Source: Cristatella mucedo (Eukaryota; Bryozoa; Phylactolaemata; Cristatellidae). From it: a stretch of 64,000 bases of DNA. The stretch's first letter is position 1; every line of letters begins with the position of its first letter. Both the position numbers and the translations under genes were made by a program. The DNA lies in NCBI GenBank assembly GCA_009760855.2, contig WPIO01000011.1:866501-930500 (forward strand), given 5' to 3'. The notes below the pieces were generated by a model that saw only the letters and a program-made list of their open reading frames with translations, did not search any database and had not been told where the DNA came from. Shown piece by piece: positions 22,277 through 47,296 of the stretch.

Positions 22277-25023
22277 GTAGTACATTTTTATTACTCATTA
22301 AAGTATACGCCCATTGTATGTCCCCCTGCTCTGGCCCATTTTTGTGCCATAGCACCCCGTGGCAGTAAAGCTTTAGCTCAGCCAGCGACGTGCGTTTTCG
22401 CTAATTAGTCCTCCGACAATCGAAGGTTATTCTTTTACGTTACGTCACCCAAGAAAGCTCGCTGTGCCACCTGCGTGCTTCCCGGCCTCGAATGCAAAAG
22501 CTCTGGCCTGACTTATTTAATGTGCAGCAGCCGAATCGCGTCTCGCTGTACCCGAACACAACGTGAAAATACTCGAGTCTGCTGAGCGTCTGATTCGCAA
22601 AAAGTTAAGTGAGACAGACAACGGTTCGGACCTGGTACCTTCAACTAGCGACTTGATTATTCACAAATCGACTGTTTCTTTTTAATGCGACAGCGTGCGC
22701 AGCCGTCATGGCGATAGGAGAACAGTGGATCGAAAAGCTATGGGTCGGGTGGTGTGCAGTGCAACGAGCAGCAGGTCAATGCCCTGGCTGCAGCTAAGCA
22801 CAATCTCTAAGGGGAGAAAGCGAGAAAATCGAGCAGGGAAGAAGGCAAGCTTCGATTAATTTCACGTGCTTTAAAAATGCAACCAGCCATTCTGCATAAT
22901 TTAAGCAGTTTAAATGGGGCCAAAGAGTCCGAATATGGCATTATCTGCAAAAAGAGGCCCGCTGCCAGGCTTACAGGCAGTCACCCTCAGCAACGTTCGC
23001 ATGAGCTGATCATGAATGGTGGTAAACTCTGTATTCGTCCACACACACAAACGCGTCCATGTAGAATCGCGTGATGGCTCTACACTGTAGCCTAGTAGTG
23101 AACGTTGGAGGCAAGCGATGGAGAACTGTCAGAAAAATTAGGACTGAAAGGTCTTGCGACAGCAACAGACAAGGGTTTTCTCAGAATAGCAGCCGAATTA
23201 TGCCGATACAGGGGATCACGAGACGTAGACAGTTGATATCGGCAGCCGGGAGCAAGTTTCAGGACTTCCGAAACCCGTGCGACTTTCAACGATCAAGAGA
23301 CGACTGACAGCTACTCAATATCCTAAGCCTTTTTTGTTTTCTAGATCAAAAAGGAGAGGCTAGCCAAAGGAAAATTGACAAGCGGATGATCGATGTGACA
23401 TCGGACCTCAGCTCCAAAAGCATGTGCAGTCGCATACGCCGCGGCCACTTCCTTAGCATTTAAAAAGCGAAGCAGAAGCTTGCATATGTCAAGAACTTAG
23501 GCCAATCATTCAGCTACTTTAAATGGACACACATGACCAACAGCCAACGGCTCAAGCCCTTGCTTTCAAATTTCCTGGATGTGCATTGGTAGCTGCACTT
23601 CGTACCACCTAATGCAATGGCGGCTGCAGCAGCAGCAGCTGCTGCGGCTTCAGGGGGCTCTACCCACATGCTGAACTGTTAAGTTGATGCATTGAACTTC
23701 TGGCAGCAGCCAGCTATTTGGCAGCTGAGCTATGGGCTGCTACTGCAGCTGCCTGGCTGCCTGGTGGATCCTCGCTCTGATTGTCGAATCAGAGGTGCGA
23801 TTTATTACCATTGTAACAGCTCGTAATATTGGCGGGCTTTCTTTTTCTGCCGCAACAATTGTCTAGGTAGATTTAGTTTTCCTAAAGTGCTCTCATTCGT
23901 GTTGTAATCGTCTGTCGGTTAATTTAATCAGTCGGACAATATTACATGTAACAGGAGTCGTTGGACCGTGGATTTTGCATAGCGTCTGTCACCTAAAGAA
24001 ATTTTCAAAATTATTTCACGGCGCTTAGAAATTCTTTTAAAGCAACCTTTTTGCCAGTCATTCACGCAGACCATGGCTAGTAGATACACACCAGTACCAC
24101 AAATGTCTAGTTTGTAGAGTTTTGAAAACCATATTTTCAAGATGACTCGAAATATTAGCTTGACGTTGCACCATTACAAGCGTCACCTTAAAGAGAGAAT
24201 ACGGGCACCAAGTGGCTCGCACAAATGATGCAGCATTCACTTTGTCATTCGTAAGGACACTCGTTCTCTGCACATCACCTCACGTCTTGGCTGTGCACAG
24301 GGCGTTTCGAAGCCATTCAGCTAAAAGCACTATCCATTGTCCGTCGACTAATGTGAAGAGGGCCTTTTTCGCAGCCGGTCTTGCACGGCTCAACGCGAAC
24401 CTGGCTTAATTATGGCAAACAAAAAGGCTCTTCTCTTCCGTAATAAAAATGAGGCTGTTTAATCAGACGACCATTAGTCGACTATTTTTAGGAGGTCTAC
24501 TGACTGATGAGTCACACTTCGAGGACAGTATAAACAAACTCTTAATCATCGTCCAAACTGCTCCCCCCGGATGTTGCATGCCTAGGAAAGCGAATTCACA
24601 TGTGCCTCGTGTGTCCTCCTGCCAGTGTGAGCAGGTAGTGTGACAAGGCAGGCCAGTTACATCCTCCCTCAAAGGACAGACTGTCTGATACTCTCCTAAT
24701 GAGAATAACAGCAAGCTACTTAGTGTGACACACATTAATGTGTTTCCAACAATACATTCTAAATTTAAAATTACCAACATGACCTGCCACAGCCTTGGGC
24801 AGAGCTGATTTGCTCATTAAAGTTTCATTTTACCGATCGGCGCGGGAGCTGCAACTTTGCAGCAAATTCGTTGGCCTAAAAGTTATGCGTTCAGCGTTGC
24901 ACTGCAAAACAGAGCATTCCTGAAGGTAAGCTGCTGCAATCTGCAATTAAGCACTGCAAGCGCCACAGCCAGTCATTAAACAGCTATTAAGGTAATTGCA
25001 CGGTTGTACAATGCGATATCAAT
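22277..25023. other. Spacer with no recognised gene
   Basis: Only short open frames. A small GCAGCA/GCTGCT run lies at about 23620-23650. I find no splice-framed exon with a known domain. Confidence 0.4.
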
Positions 25024-25185
25024 CTGGTGAGCCGTGATGGCACACTAGGTAAGGTGGTTGCCTTCACGACCTCGGTCCCGAGGTCGTGGGTTCGATTCCT
25101 GCGGTTGGCGATCCATTATCGCCACAGCAAGCGGTGGTGATAGCCGTAAAGGCTCTTCTGTCGCTATACAAAAAGAGGCTGTTAA
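25024..25185 (+). mobile_element. tRNA-derived SINE, family 1
   Basis: The head TGGCACACTAGGTAAGGTGG (A-box-like) and GGTTCGATTCC (B box) flank a perfect 11-bp hairpin, CACGACCTCGG TC CCGAGGTCGTG. The body ends GGCTCTTCTGTCGCTATACA. Related heads occur near 28.4, 36.95 and 53.3 kb. Confidence 0.65.
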
Positions 25186-25587
25186 ATTAGCTAGGATTTT
25201 TTTACGTACATTAGTTCCGGAACGAAATACCAGCAAGACATTCCCTGAAAGAACGGCAACCGGGTATAAGAATGTATTGGGAAACTCTTGAGCGTAACGA
25301 CACAATGCGTGTCACGAGGGTACACCGTGAATCATGAATGGCTTACAAAAAGCTGTCTACTGGGCAGCTTTATTTTACAATTTTTCCCTTGCACTTTGTG
25401 TACCGAAAACCCTAAGCAAAGTAGGCACTTAAGTTGTGGGATAGTAGGCCTGCGGGAAGGGAATCGCTCATTAGCCCAAAATAATGAGTGCTCAAGCCTA
25501 ATTAAGCCACTTTAAACAAATATCTTCTCTTGGTGTCCATATTGCTTATGAACTATCAAGATGTACTTGGATGATGAGAAGGAAAAA

Positions 25588-25628
25588 AGCTTGAATAGCA
25601 TCAAAACAGCTTGAATAGCATCAAAACT
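25588..25628 (+). repeat. 20-bp direct duplication
   Basis: GCTTGAATAGCATCAAAAC occurs twice in tandem with one-base spacing. Confidence 0.8.
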
Positions 25629-25689
25629 GCTCAGTTCACATTCACGGCTTCTCGTAAGTAAAGCTTCGGCTCTACCAGGACAGAAAGCC

Positions 25690-25830
25690 AGGAGAGCCTT
25701 AACAGCTGTCGCCGCTGCAAGCAGCGGGCAATAATAGATTGCCTGCTACAGGAGACTCGAACCCACGTGACCTGGGTGGTGACAAGCGAGAACTTTTACC
25801 TCCTGGCTGAAGACCCGGGTGCACGTTACC
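25690..25830 (-). mobile_element. tRNA-derived SINE, family 2
   Basis: On the minus strand: CAGCCAGGAGGTAAAAG (A-box-like), CACGTGGGTTCGAGTCTCC (B box), then TGTAGCAGGCAATC and GCCGCTGCTTGC. It has the same order as the other family 2 copies. Confidence 0.6.
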
Positions 25831-27780
25831 CATCGATTTGTCAACAGACGGCAAAATTGTACCCTAATCGGGTAGCAAAACTCCGACTCGTACTATTTTA
25901 TAAATATTTGCGTCATTCGCTCAGCATTTATATTAGTAAATATTTATCGTTATATAACGATAGTGAGCGATCTCTGAACAGCTGAAAATAAATGTTTTCT
26001 ATTTTAAATAAAAAAACGCGTCTCATTGACGTCATTTTTCTGTTCACAGAAGTATTTCTGTTGCTACGTTATCTAAAGGATTCGTTCGATAAATCCCTGG
26101 CAGGAAACCCTAGCACGCCAGGTTAAAGCGATTCTCTTGCTCCTCAGAGGCGGAGGCGATCTGAAATTTCCATCAGCTGGTCGCGATCGATTGTGACCCA
26201 GATGCGATAAGCTACGCCAGGAGATAATCCCACTCGTCAAAAACTACGCGTAAGACTCGTAAGAGGGGGCAACCACGTCTACTTGAGCAATCAGGCCGTT
26301 CTGCGGCCAGCCATGCTTGAAATGATGATAGCTTGCTGCTCGAGGTGCTCGTTTGTAGAATGAAAAGGAGGACGGATAGACAATCCTAGATGTGCCTGAA
26401 GCAGCAGAGAGAAAGGCTGGCTAGCTGCAGGATCAGCTGCCGTTGACGAGAGACAACTCGATAACACGCCTTTCAAAAGGCTCATCTGATAATGCACCCG
26501 GCAGATAGTAGGGAAAGAACGAGGTGTTGTCAAGAACGAGGAAACTTCCCAGAACTTCCATTCGTCCACAGTTTTGGTCATTTTGTTCTTACTCAGTCTA
26601 GAGATGGTGCCCAGCCTATATATTTCCTCCTACTATCGACAACACCGGCTCAGATCGACACCACCCAGAGGCCAGCCTTTGAATACGGCTAAATGCTATT
26701 CGGTCGCGCTCTGCCTCGTGTGACAGAATAAACCCTTGTCATGGCTACAGCCAAAGGCTGGTGCTTGACTTACGTTCAGATTTTCGTGCAAAGCACCGCC
26801 ACCTTTGCTAGAAACCTTGCGCTAGCTCGACGTCATATGCCAGCTAAGCAAGTTGCTCGACCTGCCAAAGACAGACGTTTTCGCATTCATATTTGACATT
26901 CTCCGAGCCGGCACCGCTCAATAAGACCGCAGGCTGAAATTGGGTGAATTGAGAAAAAAGCTAGCGACATAGTGGGACTTTCAGCCGAGAAAGCAATCGC
27001 ACAAACAAAAAAGAACTTGTAGTGTCGGTTGTGCATTTCGGGTGATTCAATCTCAGCGAGCCAAGGAGAGGCCGTTTGTCATCTCGGTTTCGGCGCGTTC
27101 TTTGGCTAATCGTCTGGTTGATTTGTACAATCGTGTGCACTCGTACAGCAGCGAAACAGAAATGCTAAGCAAGCACATCGGCCAGCGTGGGTAGAGGGGA
27201 GATTTATAAGGGGCTAAATCTTTACCTTGCTCGGGTCGGCCAATCGAAGCGGTGGGCGCCAGCCGCTAGGCACTTTGCTATCGTACTGCAGACCACGTGA
27301 CATGTCACGTCTTCTCGCGGCTGTCATAGGCAAAGGTCGGAAGCCGGTATCTGCGGCACAGACTACAGTAATAGAAGCGTGACGAATACGCCGAGAAGAC
27401 GAACAGGATGGAGGATGAACCTTGAAAAAAATGTTCCCTCGGCTCGCGGCATACTGGGCCAATCACAAGCCTGAAAACCATGAGCACCTGGTTCAGGCTC
27501 TCATGGAGAAATACGCTAACCGCCATGTAGAACGTCTCTCATATTCCGTATCCACGTAAACTCAGCTTACCAAATCCAAGCAGAACATGGGAGAGAGGAG
27601 CGAGGCAACTGCTTTCAAGCAAGGACATACCGGCACTTACAACGTCTTAACCGCATTGGTTTGGCCATGGGTTCCATGCTCGCCCCGGTCGTAGGACATC
27701 CCCCCCCCCTGGTGGATCCTAGAACACTTCCCCCGGGCAGGACATTCTCCCTACATTGATGAATGTATAAATAAGAATAC
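25831..27780. other. Spacer with no recognised gene
   Basis: An LTR-like arrangement (TATATATTT at about 26618, AATAAACCC at about 26727) is the only signal. Minus-strand frames at 27214-27526 have no recognisable domain. Confidence 0.35.
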
Positions 27781-27899
<119 letters not shown>

Positions 27900-27974
27900 C
27901 ATGGTCAAATTAAGTTCGCGCTCTAATAAAAATCAACTCAGTAGAAGCGGCGATTCGATATCACGACCGAAGGA

Positions 27975-28110
27975 GGCGGTACGGCCCAGCGCAGCGTCGG
28001 TCGACGCCCGGTGCAGCAACGACTGCGGCCTCGGTGAGGTTTGCATGGGCGGTAGCCAGCGGTGCCGATGTCGGGAGGGGTGGCGGCGTCCGAGGATAAT
28101 TGCTTCGCGC
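27975..28110 (+). other. Possible EGF-like cysteine-rich fragment
   Basis: The plus frame encodes DARCSNDCGLGEVC, MGGSQRCRCREGW. The C-x3-C-x5-C-x6-C-x-C spacing with a final GW resembles part of an EGF-like module. The sixth Cys is absent before the frame becomes Arg-rich, and no partner exon is seen. It could be chance in GC-rich DNA. Confidence 0.25.
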
Positions 28111-28359
28111 TCGCGGCTGCTGCCGATAGCGGCTGCTGCTTGCTGGCCGCCCGGGGCAGAGCTTTGACCTTGCATTCTGTGGTCTGCTGAAAAGCAGGGC
28201 CGCAGAGACAGCATTTTTAATTACTATAATGTAGGAATATGTTACATATTATATACTATACATTTGTTAAGATATCTAAACAAGACAATTTATATCATGG
28301 CATGTTCATATGGGAGGGGAAGAAATGCCCTACGCCAGGTGGGAATGTCCTACCCCAGG

Positions 28360-28510
28360 GTGGAAATGACTGGGGGGGGGGAGGAATGTCTGTACCCCGC
28401 TCACCCCGACCAAGGTTTGGCCGAGCCCGTGGGCTCGAGCCCTGCGGCATATGTAAAGCACTTGGGTAGAGATAAGGTTCTCCTAAGAGCTATACAAATT
28501 ATATATATAT
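28360..28510 (+). mobile_element. tRNA-derived SINE, family 1, with LINE-like tail
   Basis: The B-box-like GGGCTCGAGCCCTGCGG is followed by ATATGTAAAGCACTTGGGTA, GAGATAAGGTTCTCCTAAG and AGCTATACAAATTA. The end resembles the LINE family A 3' end. It runs into an AT-rich repeat (28499-28560). Confidence 0.65.
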
Positions 28511-28560
28511 AATGTTTTACTATATATAACCATATATATAAATATATATATATATATATA

Positions 28561-29661
28561 TTACTGAAGACAGTATAACAATAACATGACGGGCGACTAA
28601 GTTTGGGGGCTTTTTCGATAAAGCTGTTGGCAGTAAGTCGCAAATCTAGAATATCTACTCGTTTCTGAACCCTTTTGAGGGGTCATTTTGTATGACTCCT
28701 GAGCTAATACGTGTTAATTTTGATTCACTTTCTGTTCTTTGTGATTAAATGTTAACCCCAAGTCTCGACTTCCGCAGTTTTCTCGTGGGAAATGCTTAAA
28801 TTTCAGGCGATTCACGATGCTGGTAACAAAAGCCAAATGTATACGGAAATAACGGTATTTTCTTAGTTCTGATGTGTAAGCAATTAAGAAATAACACTCT
28901 ACACCAAGGAACAAAATTTATGTTATACAGTCGATAGATACTCAGAATATGTGGGCCACCTTTCACGATAATTTCGCAAAGCCTCGGCGGACGAATCCTG
29001 GGCAGAAAAATGGTGGCAGACGAACGCAGAATTAGAGGCGCGTTTCGGCGGTCTAGCGATTCCATAACCGAGGCTACTACCAGAGCTTCATATGCCGGCT
29101 AATTAATTCTATGCCGGGTTTGAACAATTACTGAAGTTAGATAACCTGTAGAGTAAAAAACCTTGGTTTTTTACTCTATGCACCGGTATTGATCAAATGC
29201 TGATTTCTGATCCCGTCGCCTGAAAGCCTCAATTGCCAGTCTCTCATCCAGTCGCCTGCAAACTCATGATCAAGCGGCTTCCCTTACAAGTTGCTTCCTT
29301 CCCCTCCTCCGACAGCTGATCCGCCATTGATAACTAGATAGCACAAGCGTAGACACGACAGAAGTTACTACTCGTGACAGCCGCGGGGCTTGAGACGATC
29401 AGCACAGTTAAGGAGCCATGAGAATGTTGCTTTGGCTTGAGAACCCCTTATCAGCAAATGCACCAATCGCAAGTATTTGATCGGACCAAAATCCCTCCTC
29501 ATAGTCGTGTGGGCAACTATGGTGGCTCATAACAAGAAATAGGCCATATTACTCGAGTGCACTAAGAAAACAATGTTTACTTGACACTAATGGTATGAAT
29601 AACATAGAATATACTATGGCAAAAAACATAGAATATACTATGCAAAAAAAGCAGAGCCCAT
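28561..29661. other. Region downstream of MBTPS2
   Basis: AT-rich with no supported exon. It would include the MBTPS2 3' UTR. No AATAAA was found close to the stop on the minus strand. A 26-bp unit with CATAGAATATACTATG is duplicated at 29603-29642. Confidence 0.35.
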
Positions 29662-41946
<12,285 letters not shown>

Positions 41947-42079
41947 AAGATAGATACGATGCCGTTAACGCCGGTGAACATAAGCAGACGATGGTGTGAC
42001 AATATCCTACAAGCAAGGAGCTCATTGACGGCATGGCCTGCACCAAAGAGGCTGGATGTGCAGACCGTTCAAACTCCGG

Positions 42080-42330
42080 GACGTAATACAGTGCATCTCC
42101 ATCTGTAATTCCACAAAGCTTTAAAGACTAAGTGGGTGCTACGCTGGAGAAACTCTCCAGCGTACTCAAAGCTAAGAGGCTCTGTGTCCTCATAAGGTAG
42201 CCAATGGGCACTGCCATCTCATGCAACAAAGAGAAAGCAAGAAGCACGGCTCAGTCGGGATGGCAGTCAAGGAAAAAAGTGGCAAGGAAGTAGCAGCTCA
42301 AGACAGCATTGTTGAAACAAGGACTTGCTT
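42080..42330 (-). mobile_element. LINE family B, 3' UTR fragment
   Basis: It matches the 16661-16900 UTR: GCATCTCCATCTGTAATTCC, AAGTGGGTGCTACGC, GGTAGCCAATGGGCA, CAACAAAGAGAAAG. It lies about 135 bp upstream of the MBTPS2 start. Confidence 0.8.
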
Positions 42331-42344
42331 GAAATCAAGATAAT

Positions 42345-43095
42345 AACAATAATATTAATAATAATAATGCATTTGACATAGTGCCCTCAGAAAGCTCAAT
42401 CTCTTTCTAGGCACTGTACTGTTGCTGCAAAGGAAGCACGGTCGAATGATTAGTGGTAGCATTCTCAATACACAACAAGAATAACATGGCTTGGGGTGAC
42501 ATGCACAAGGTCAGCATGCAAGTGTGGTTAGTGGCACAATGCACAGTGTCAGCATGCATAAGCACATAAAAGCCAGATCACAGAGACTCACTAAATGCTG
42601 TGATAAATGGATGTGTTTTCAGTTTCTTTTTAAATGTGGTCAAATCAGGGGATGTCGTGACGTAAGTCGGCAGTGAGTTCCGGGCATTGGAAGCATACGA
42701 ACTAAATGCCCGGTCTCCAAAGGATTTGAGGTTTGTACGAGGTATTGGTAAACTGTTGGATTCCGAAAAGCAGGTGTTACGATGCTTAGTCTGGCTGGGG
42801 AGTAGATCTTATACATAGACTGGAGCCAAAAATGAAGGGACCTAAAAGTGGTGTGACAAAACCTTGAAGTCGATGCATTTCTTGACTGGGAGCCAGTGCA
42901 GGTCGGCGAGAAGTGATGCGACAGGCAACTGCAATGCTCACGACAGACAAGCCTAGCTGCAGAGTTTTGCACCAGCTGTAAGCTGCCTGATTGCACAGGC
43001 AGTAGACCAGCAAGCAGTGAGTTACAGGAGTACAGAAGTCAAGATGGAATGTCACAAATGCATGGACCAGTTTAGATGTGGTATCCCTGTCTATA
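42345..43095 (-). mobile_element. LINE family A, 3' fragment
   Basis: Minus-strand pieces: [26 protein letters not shown]. The UTR and (TTA)n-type tail at 42348-42370 follow. Several frameshifts. Confidence 0.85.
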
Positions 43096-43445
43096 GAAGA
43101 TTAATATCGTCAGATAAAAAAGTTGTAAAAAATATGCACAATCTATTTTGCTTTTGGTGCCCCCCTTTGGCTTCGGCACCCCGGTGATATCTGTCCTGCC
43201 CTGGCCACCCCTTGCTACGCCTCTGTGAAGCCCTTAGTTTAAGTTCAGCTGCTGATACAGACAAGCCGTCGTGGTGCTTGTTAAGACCGAGTGCCAGGAA
43301 ATCTATAAGATAGCCACTGCAAAACTCCAATCCGGCCTAGAGCTCTTTTGTCTTTTCCTTACTCTTTTACCTCTCTGTCACTGGCCACTTCCTTCCCTTT
43401 CACTGCCACTTCTCTCCACCTTTGCCTTCATACTTTCCCTTCACT

Positions 43446-43580
<135 letters not shown>

Positions 43581-43669
43581 CTTACCCTCTAACCTCTCTC
43601 CTTGCCTTCTTCGTTCCCTGATCTCCCCCTGCCATCTTCTTTTCCCATTAATCTCCCTTCTTTTTCTTA

Positions 43670-43710
<41 letters not shown>

Positions 43711-43729
43711 TTATTTATTTATTTATTTA
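43670..43729. repeat. (CT)n(AT)n(TTTA)n compound microsatellite
   Basis: Three motifs follow one another without a gap. Confidence 0.97.
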
Positions 43730-43829
43730 TCTTCCACTACTACCACTGCTACGACAAAAACAAAGCTATGGTGTTCTCCAAATGATCGCCAATTCCATCA
43801 AGCTATTACCGGGATTCTGGCTAACTTAG

Positions 43830-45599
43830 TTTATGTATACAAGCAAAGAACAGCAAAATACTTACTAGAACCAGAGCGACAAATGGACCCTTTTTTATTG
43901 AGAATGATTGCTGGCGAGCTTTTTCAGTGCCAACCTAAAACCACACCTCCACAGTCGATAGTAGAGATGGAAGAAACGCCTAACTTGTAGAGGGTCAGGC
44001 TAACAACATCAGCCGTACAATCACTTGTCCTAAGAGGCTCAAGTAGACCACTGTCAAACGCGATGACTCATGTTTAAGGTTCCCCAAGTCTAGGACTTGA
44101 AAATAATGGCCAACGCCATCGGTATTAACATACATGAGATAACCATGGAGCTACAATGTGCTTAGAGGTACGCCTGATGCACGCGCAAGTAAACATTAGA
44201 TAACCATTGACCTACGATGAGCATTAAAAAGCTTGGTGTATAATCTTGATTTTCATGGAACTAATACCAATAGCTACAGGCAAATATGGACCGCAAACCG
44301 AGCTGCACCGCCTCCACCATCCACTTACATATGGCTTAGCGTCTTACATCTGGAGTTGGAATACTCACTTAGCCAGCTAAAATTTTATTATAAAGCTGTA
44401 AGTTAAGTGAACGATTACATTGCAATAAGTTAATCAAAGTAAACCAGTGCATTGCAGCACCTGTAAAAGCACCAGTGAGAGACGGAAACGCAGTACATTG
44501 CTAGGAGACGTATCGGGAGAGTAAGCTTTACGCCTGGGTTCCGGCCCGATAACCAAAATCAAGCACTAATTTTTAAGTAGCCAAAATGCAACTCTTGAGT
44601 CACGCGTACCTATATCAACTCCCGCGATTGGGTAAAGCGATCGCGAATCCGCAAAAAGTATGGAACATTCACTAGCGGATGCGATTAGGGCGCAGCCATT
44701 GCTTGCCGTGGTAGCAGTGAACCTAGGCAAAAGCTTCCTGTAGATCTGACAAGATCTAGAACATAGTATGACATTACATATTTATTAAATTTTTAAAATA
44801 TGTATGATAACACAGCTTTAGATATGCAATATACTTATCTCACATTTTTGGGCTTACAGCCTTAGCGCTGCACGCTCCCTCCCCCACTTCCTTTACGGCA
44901 AATCGCACTTTCTTTGCCGGAAACGGAAAGGGCCTAAGAAGAGATAGAGTTATGTGGGGTACTATAAAAAATCTATTACTATTATTGCTATTTTGCGCTT
45001 CTTCCTTAATATTGAAAGGTTGAAATTTTGTGGAAAAATTACTTCAAAATTATTTCTTGGTAATTTATAATAAAACAATTTTGAACTTAACTTTTAATTC
45101 TAGTTAGTGAAATCGACCCGATTAGTCGGCACCTGCCAATGAATCAGCTATTACTTCCATTTAAGGTCATTAGGGGCATGCTGGACGAACGAGATGAACA
45201 TTGAAAATTATGTAAGTTGCTTTCACGGGCTTTCTTCCCATTGCTGCATGCCGGCTAGCGAATTAGTCAGCTAACGTACAAGACCTAGTCTTATACTGAC
45301 TACTGCTCCAAAAGACTTATTAGAGCTTATTGGGGGAATGTCAGATTTTTTCGTGCACAGCACTTTATATTTATTCATTTGCATGAATCTACATTTATTC
45401 CGTTATTAATGACCAAAAATCTGCATTTATTCATGTACAATAATCGAGATTTCGTCAAATACTTAATCTTTTTCTGGAACATCGTCATGATTCTCCAAAC
45501 CCCGAGTTCCGGCCCAAGTTTCTTGCGAACCTTGAGAATTACCTTGCGTTTAGAACTGTCGACCCCAACTTCTCATTTTCAGCCACAGAGATCTCCTTT
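43830..45599. other. Spacer with no recognised gene
   Basis: AT-rich. A weak LINE/SINE-like tail (GGGCCTAAGAAGAGATAGAG, ACTATAAAAAATCTATTACT) lies at about 44925-44990. Nothing else is supported. Confidence 0.4.
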
Positions 45600-46110
45600 A
45601 AATGAGCACATCTTTTCCATGTAGACTGATAGTCGAGCATTGGCAACACAGCTTTCAGCGATTTTGTTGCATGAATTCTTCACCCAAAGCACGACCCCTT
45701 GCAGGCAAGATTCTAATCGAGACCCCTTGCAGATTCTAATTCGGATTCTAATTTCAGATTCTAATCGAGTTTTCCGATGATTTATGTCCCTTGCATTTTC
45801 AATTCAGTCATTTATTAGTATGTCCAAATGGTTCTTGAATTTCATGCTTATTTCAGTATCAAGAGATTGGAGCTTAGAAGTCATTTCTGCAAGAATTACT
45901 ATTTTATTTGCTCTCCTCTCTACTGGCAAGTTCTTCATGTCTTTATCGCGGCGAGTGCTAGCTGAATCCCAGACTAGCAGAATAGCTCTTCTGCCACCGT
46001 GTAAGACAAGTGGCCGCATTAAATCGACCCACTTACTCATAACTGTTTGCGCGCATCCGATTTTTTCTTACTCAAGAACATTAACAGTAAAACTGTTTAA
46101 TCTTATCTTT
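45600..46110 (-). pseudogene. pogo/Tigger-type DDE transposase remnant
   Basis: The minus frame 46040-45804 reads MSKWVDLMRPL, AILLVWDSASTRRDKDMKNL, IVILAEMTSKLQSLDTEIS and MKFKNHLD. This is the DDE_1 pattern of pogo/Tigger transposases: LLxxDS...(I)(P)xxMTSxLQPLD...FK. Both Asp-bearing motifs remain, but Pro and Gly residues are lost (VILAEMT for VIPxGMT). After a stop, VVLWVKNSCNKIAESCV at about 45690-45640 matches the usual C-terminal WVKxAWxxI region. It is a dead copy; no N-terminal helix-turn-helix or inverted repeats were found. Confidence 0.65.
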
Positions 46111-46840
46111 TTTTTTGCCTCTAGAGATGATTAGAGAGTGGCGCGGCTATGTTTTATGTGTGGCTTATATTACGAATATCCTGAAAAAGCATGTAGGGCT
46201 TTTTCTTGTTTAATTCTAAATTTCGGGAATATACGGCACATTTGTAGGTTGTACGGATGTACATTCAAATTATTCATCTTTATGTACATAATACACTCAC
46301 AAGTGTATTTAAACATGCGCATGTGTAATACAACTGAACAGGTATATCCACTTTTAAATACAGGACAGAGAAACCGCCTATGGATTCTCAAAGTGTGCAG
46401 CAATTGTTGACTCCACCTGCTGGTGAGACGCTTGCGAAGGATTACGATAATAATCATAAAAATAGGACATTTTCAGTACCCCGTAAAGCTGGGTTGACAC
46501 GGCGAGTCTTGCTTCCTACCAGCTTCCTGCCTACTTCTGACCTACTGCGGTCTTACTTTTTATGACAAGTTTCCACGGTCAGTCTTCCTTTAAGTCTCGC
46601 TTCCTACTCGCTCCGCCTTCCGGTGTTCACAGGAAAAGTGCTTTTGTGAGGGAGGTAGGAAATGGCCCTCTTCGATGCACCTCCCTGTGAATTTTAACCA
46701 TGCACGATTGCTTTTATCGTCGGCCGCCTCCCTATTGCTCGTTAATCCCCTCAACCAGGGAATCAATCTCGTGGAACGCCTCGATGATTTCGCCGATCAA
46801 GACGTTCGCCGTGCTCTTCTTCACAGCAATGAAGAAAGTG

Positions 46841-47296
46841 CGCCCTCCACGGTGTGCCTACGTCGCGGTATCAGTGTGCCCTCCACGGTGTGCCTACGTC
46901 ACGGTATCACTGCGCCCTCCACGGTGTGCCTACGTCGCGGTATCACTGCGCCCTCCACGGTGTGCCTACGTCGCGGTATCACTGCGCCCTCCACGGTGTG
47001 CCTACGTCACGGTATCACTGCGCCCTCCACGGTGTGCCTACGTCGCGGTATCAGTGTGCCCTCCACGGTGTGCTCACGTCGCGGTATCAGTGTGCCCTCC
47101 ACGGTGTGCCCACGTCACGGTATCACTGCGCCCTCCACGGTGTGCCTACGTCACGGTATCACTGCGCCCTCCACGGTGTGCCTACGTCGCGGTATCAGTG
47201 TGCCCTCCACGGTGTGCCTACGTCGCGGTATCACTGCGCCCTCCACGGTGTGCCTACGTCGCGGTATCAGTGTGCCCTCCACGGTGTGCCTACGAT
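46841..47296 (+). repeat. 36-bp minisatellite (about 12.5 copies)
   Basis: The unit CCCTCCACGGTGTGCCTACG, TCGCGGTATCACTGCG repeats with few variants (TCG/TCA, ACTGCG/AGTGTG). As 36 is divisible by 3, all three plus frames stay open for 12-residue periods (e.g. PPRCAYVAVSLR). The upstream frame (46675-46840) has no known domain, so a real repeat protein is doubtful. Confidence 0.97.

Noticed and set aside
25060-25105. Functional tRNA gene
   Set aside because: B box present but no acceptor-stem pairing or CCA-side complement; the hairpin and repeated copies indicate a SINE.
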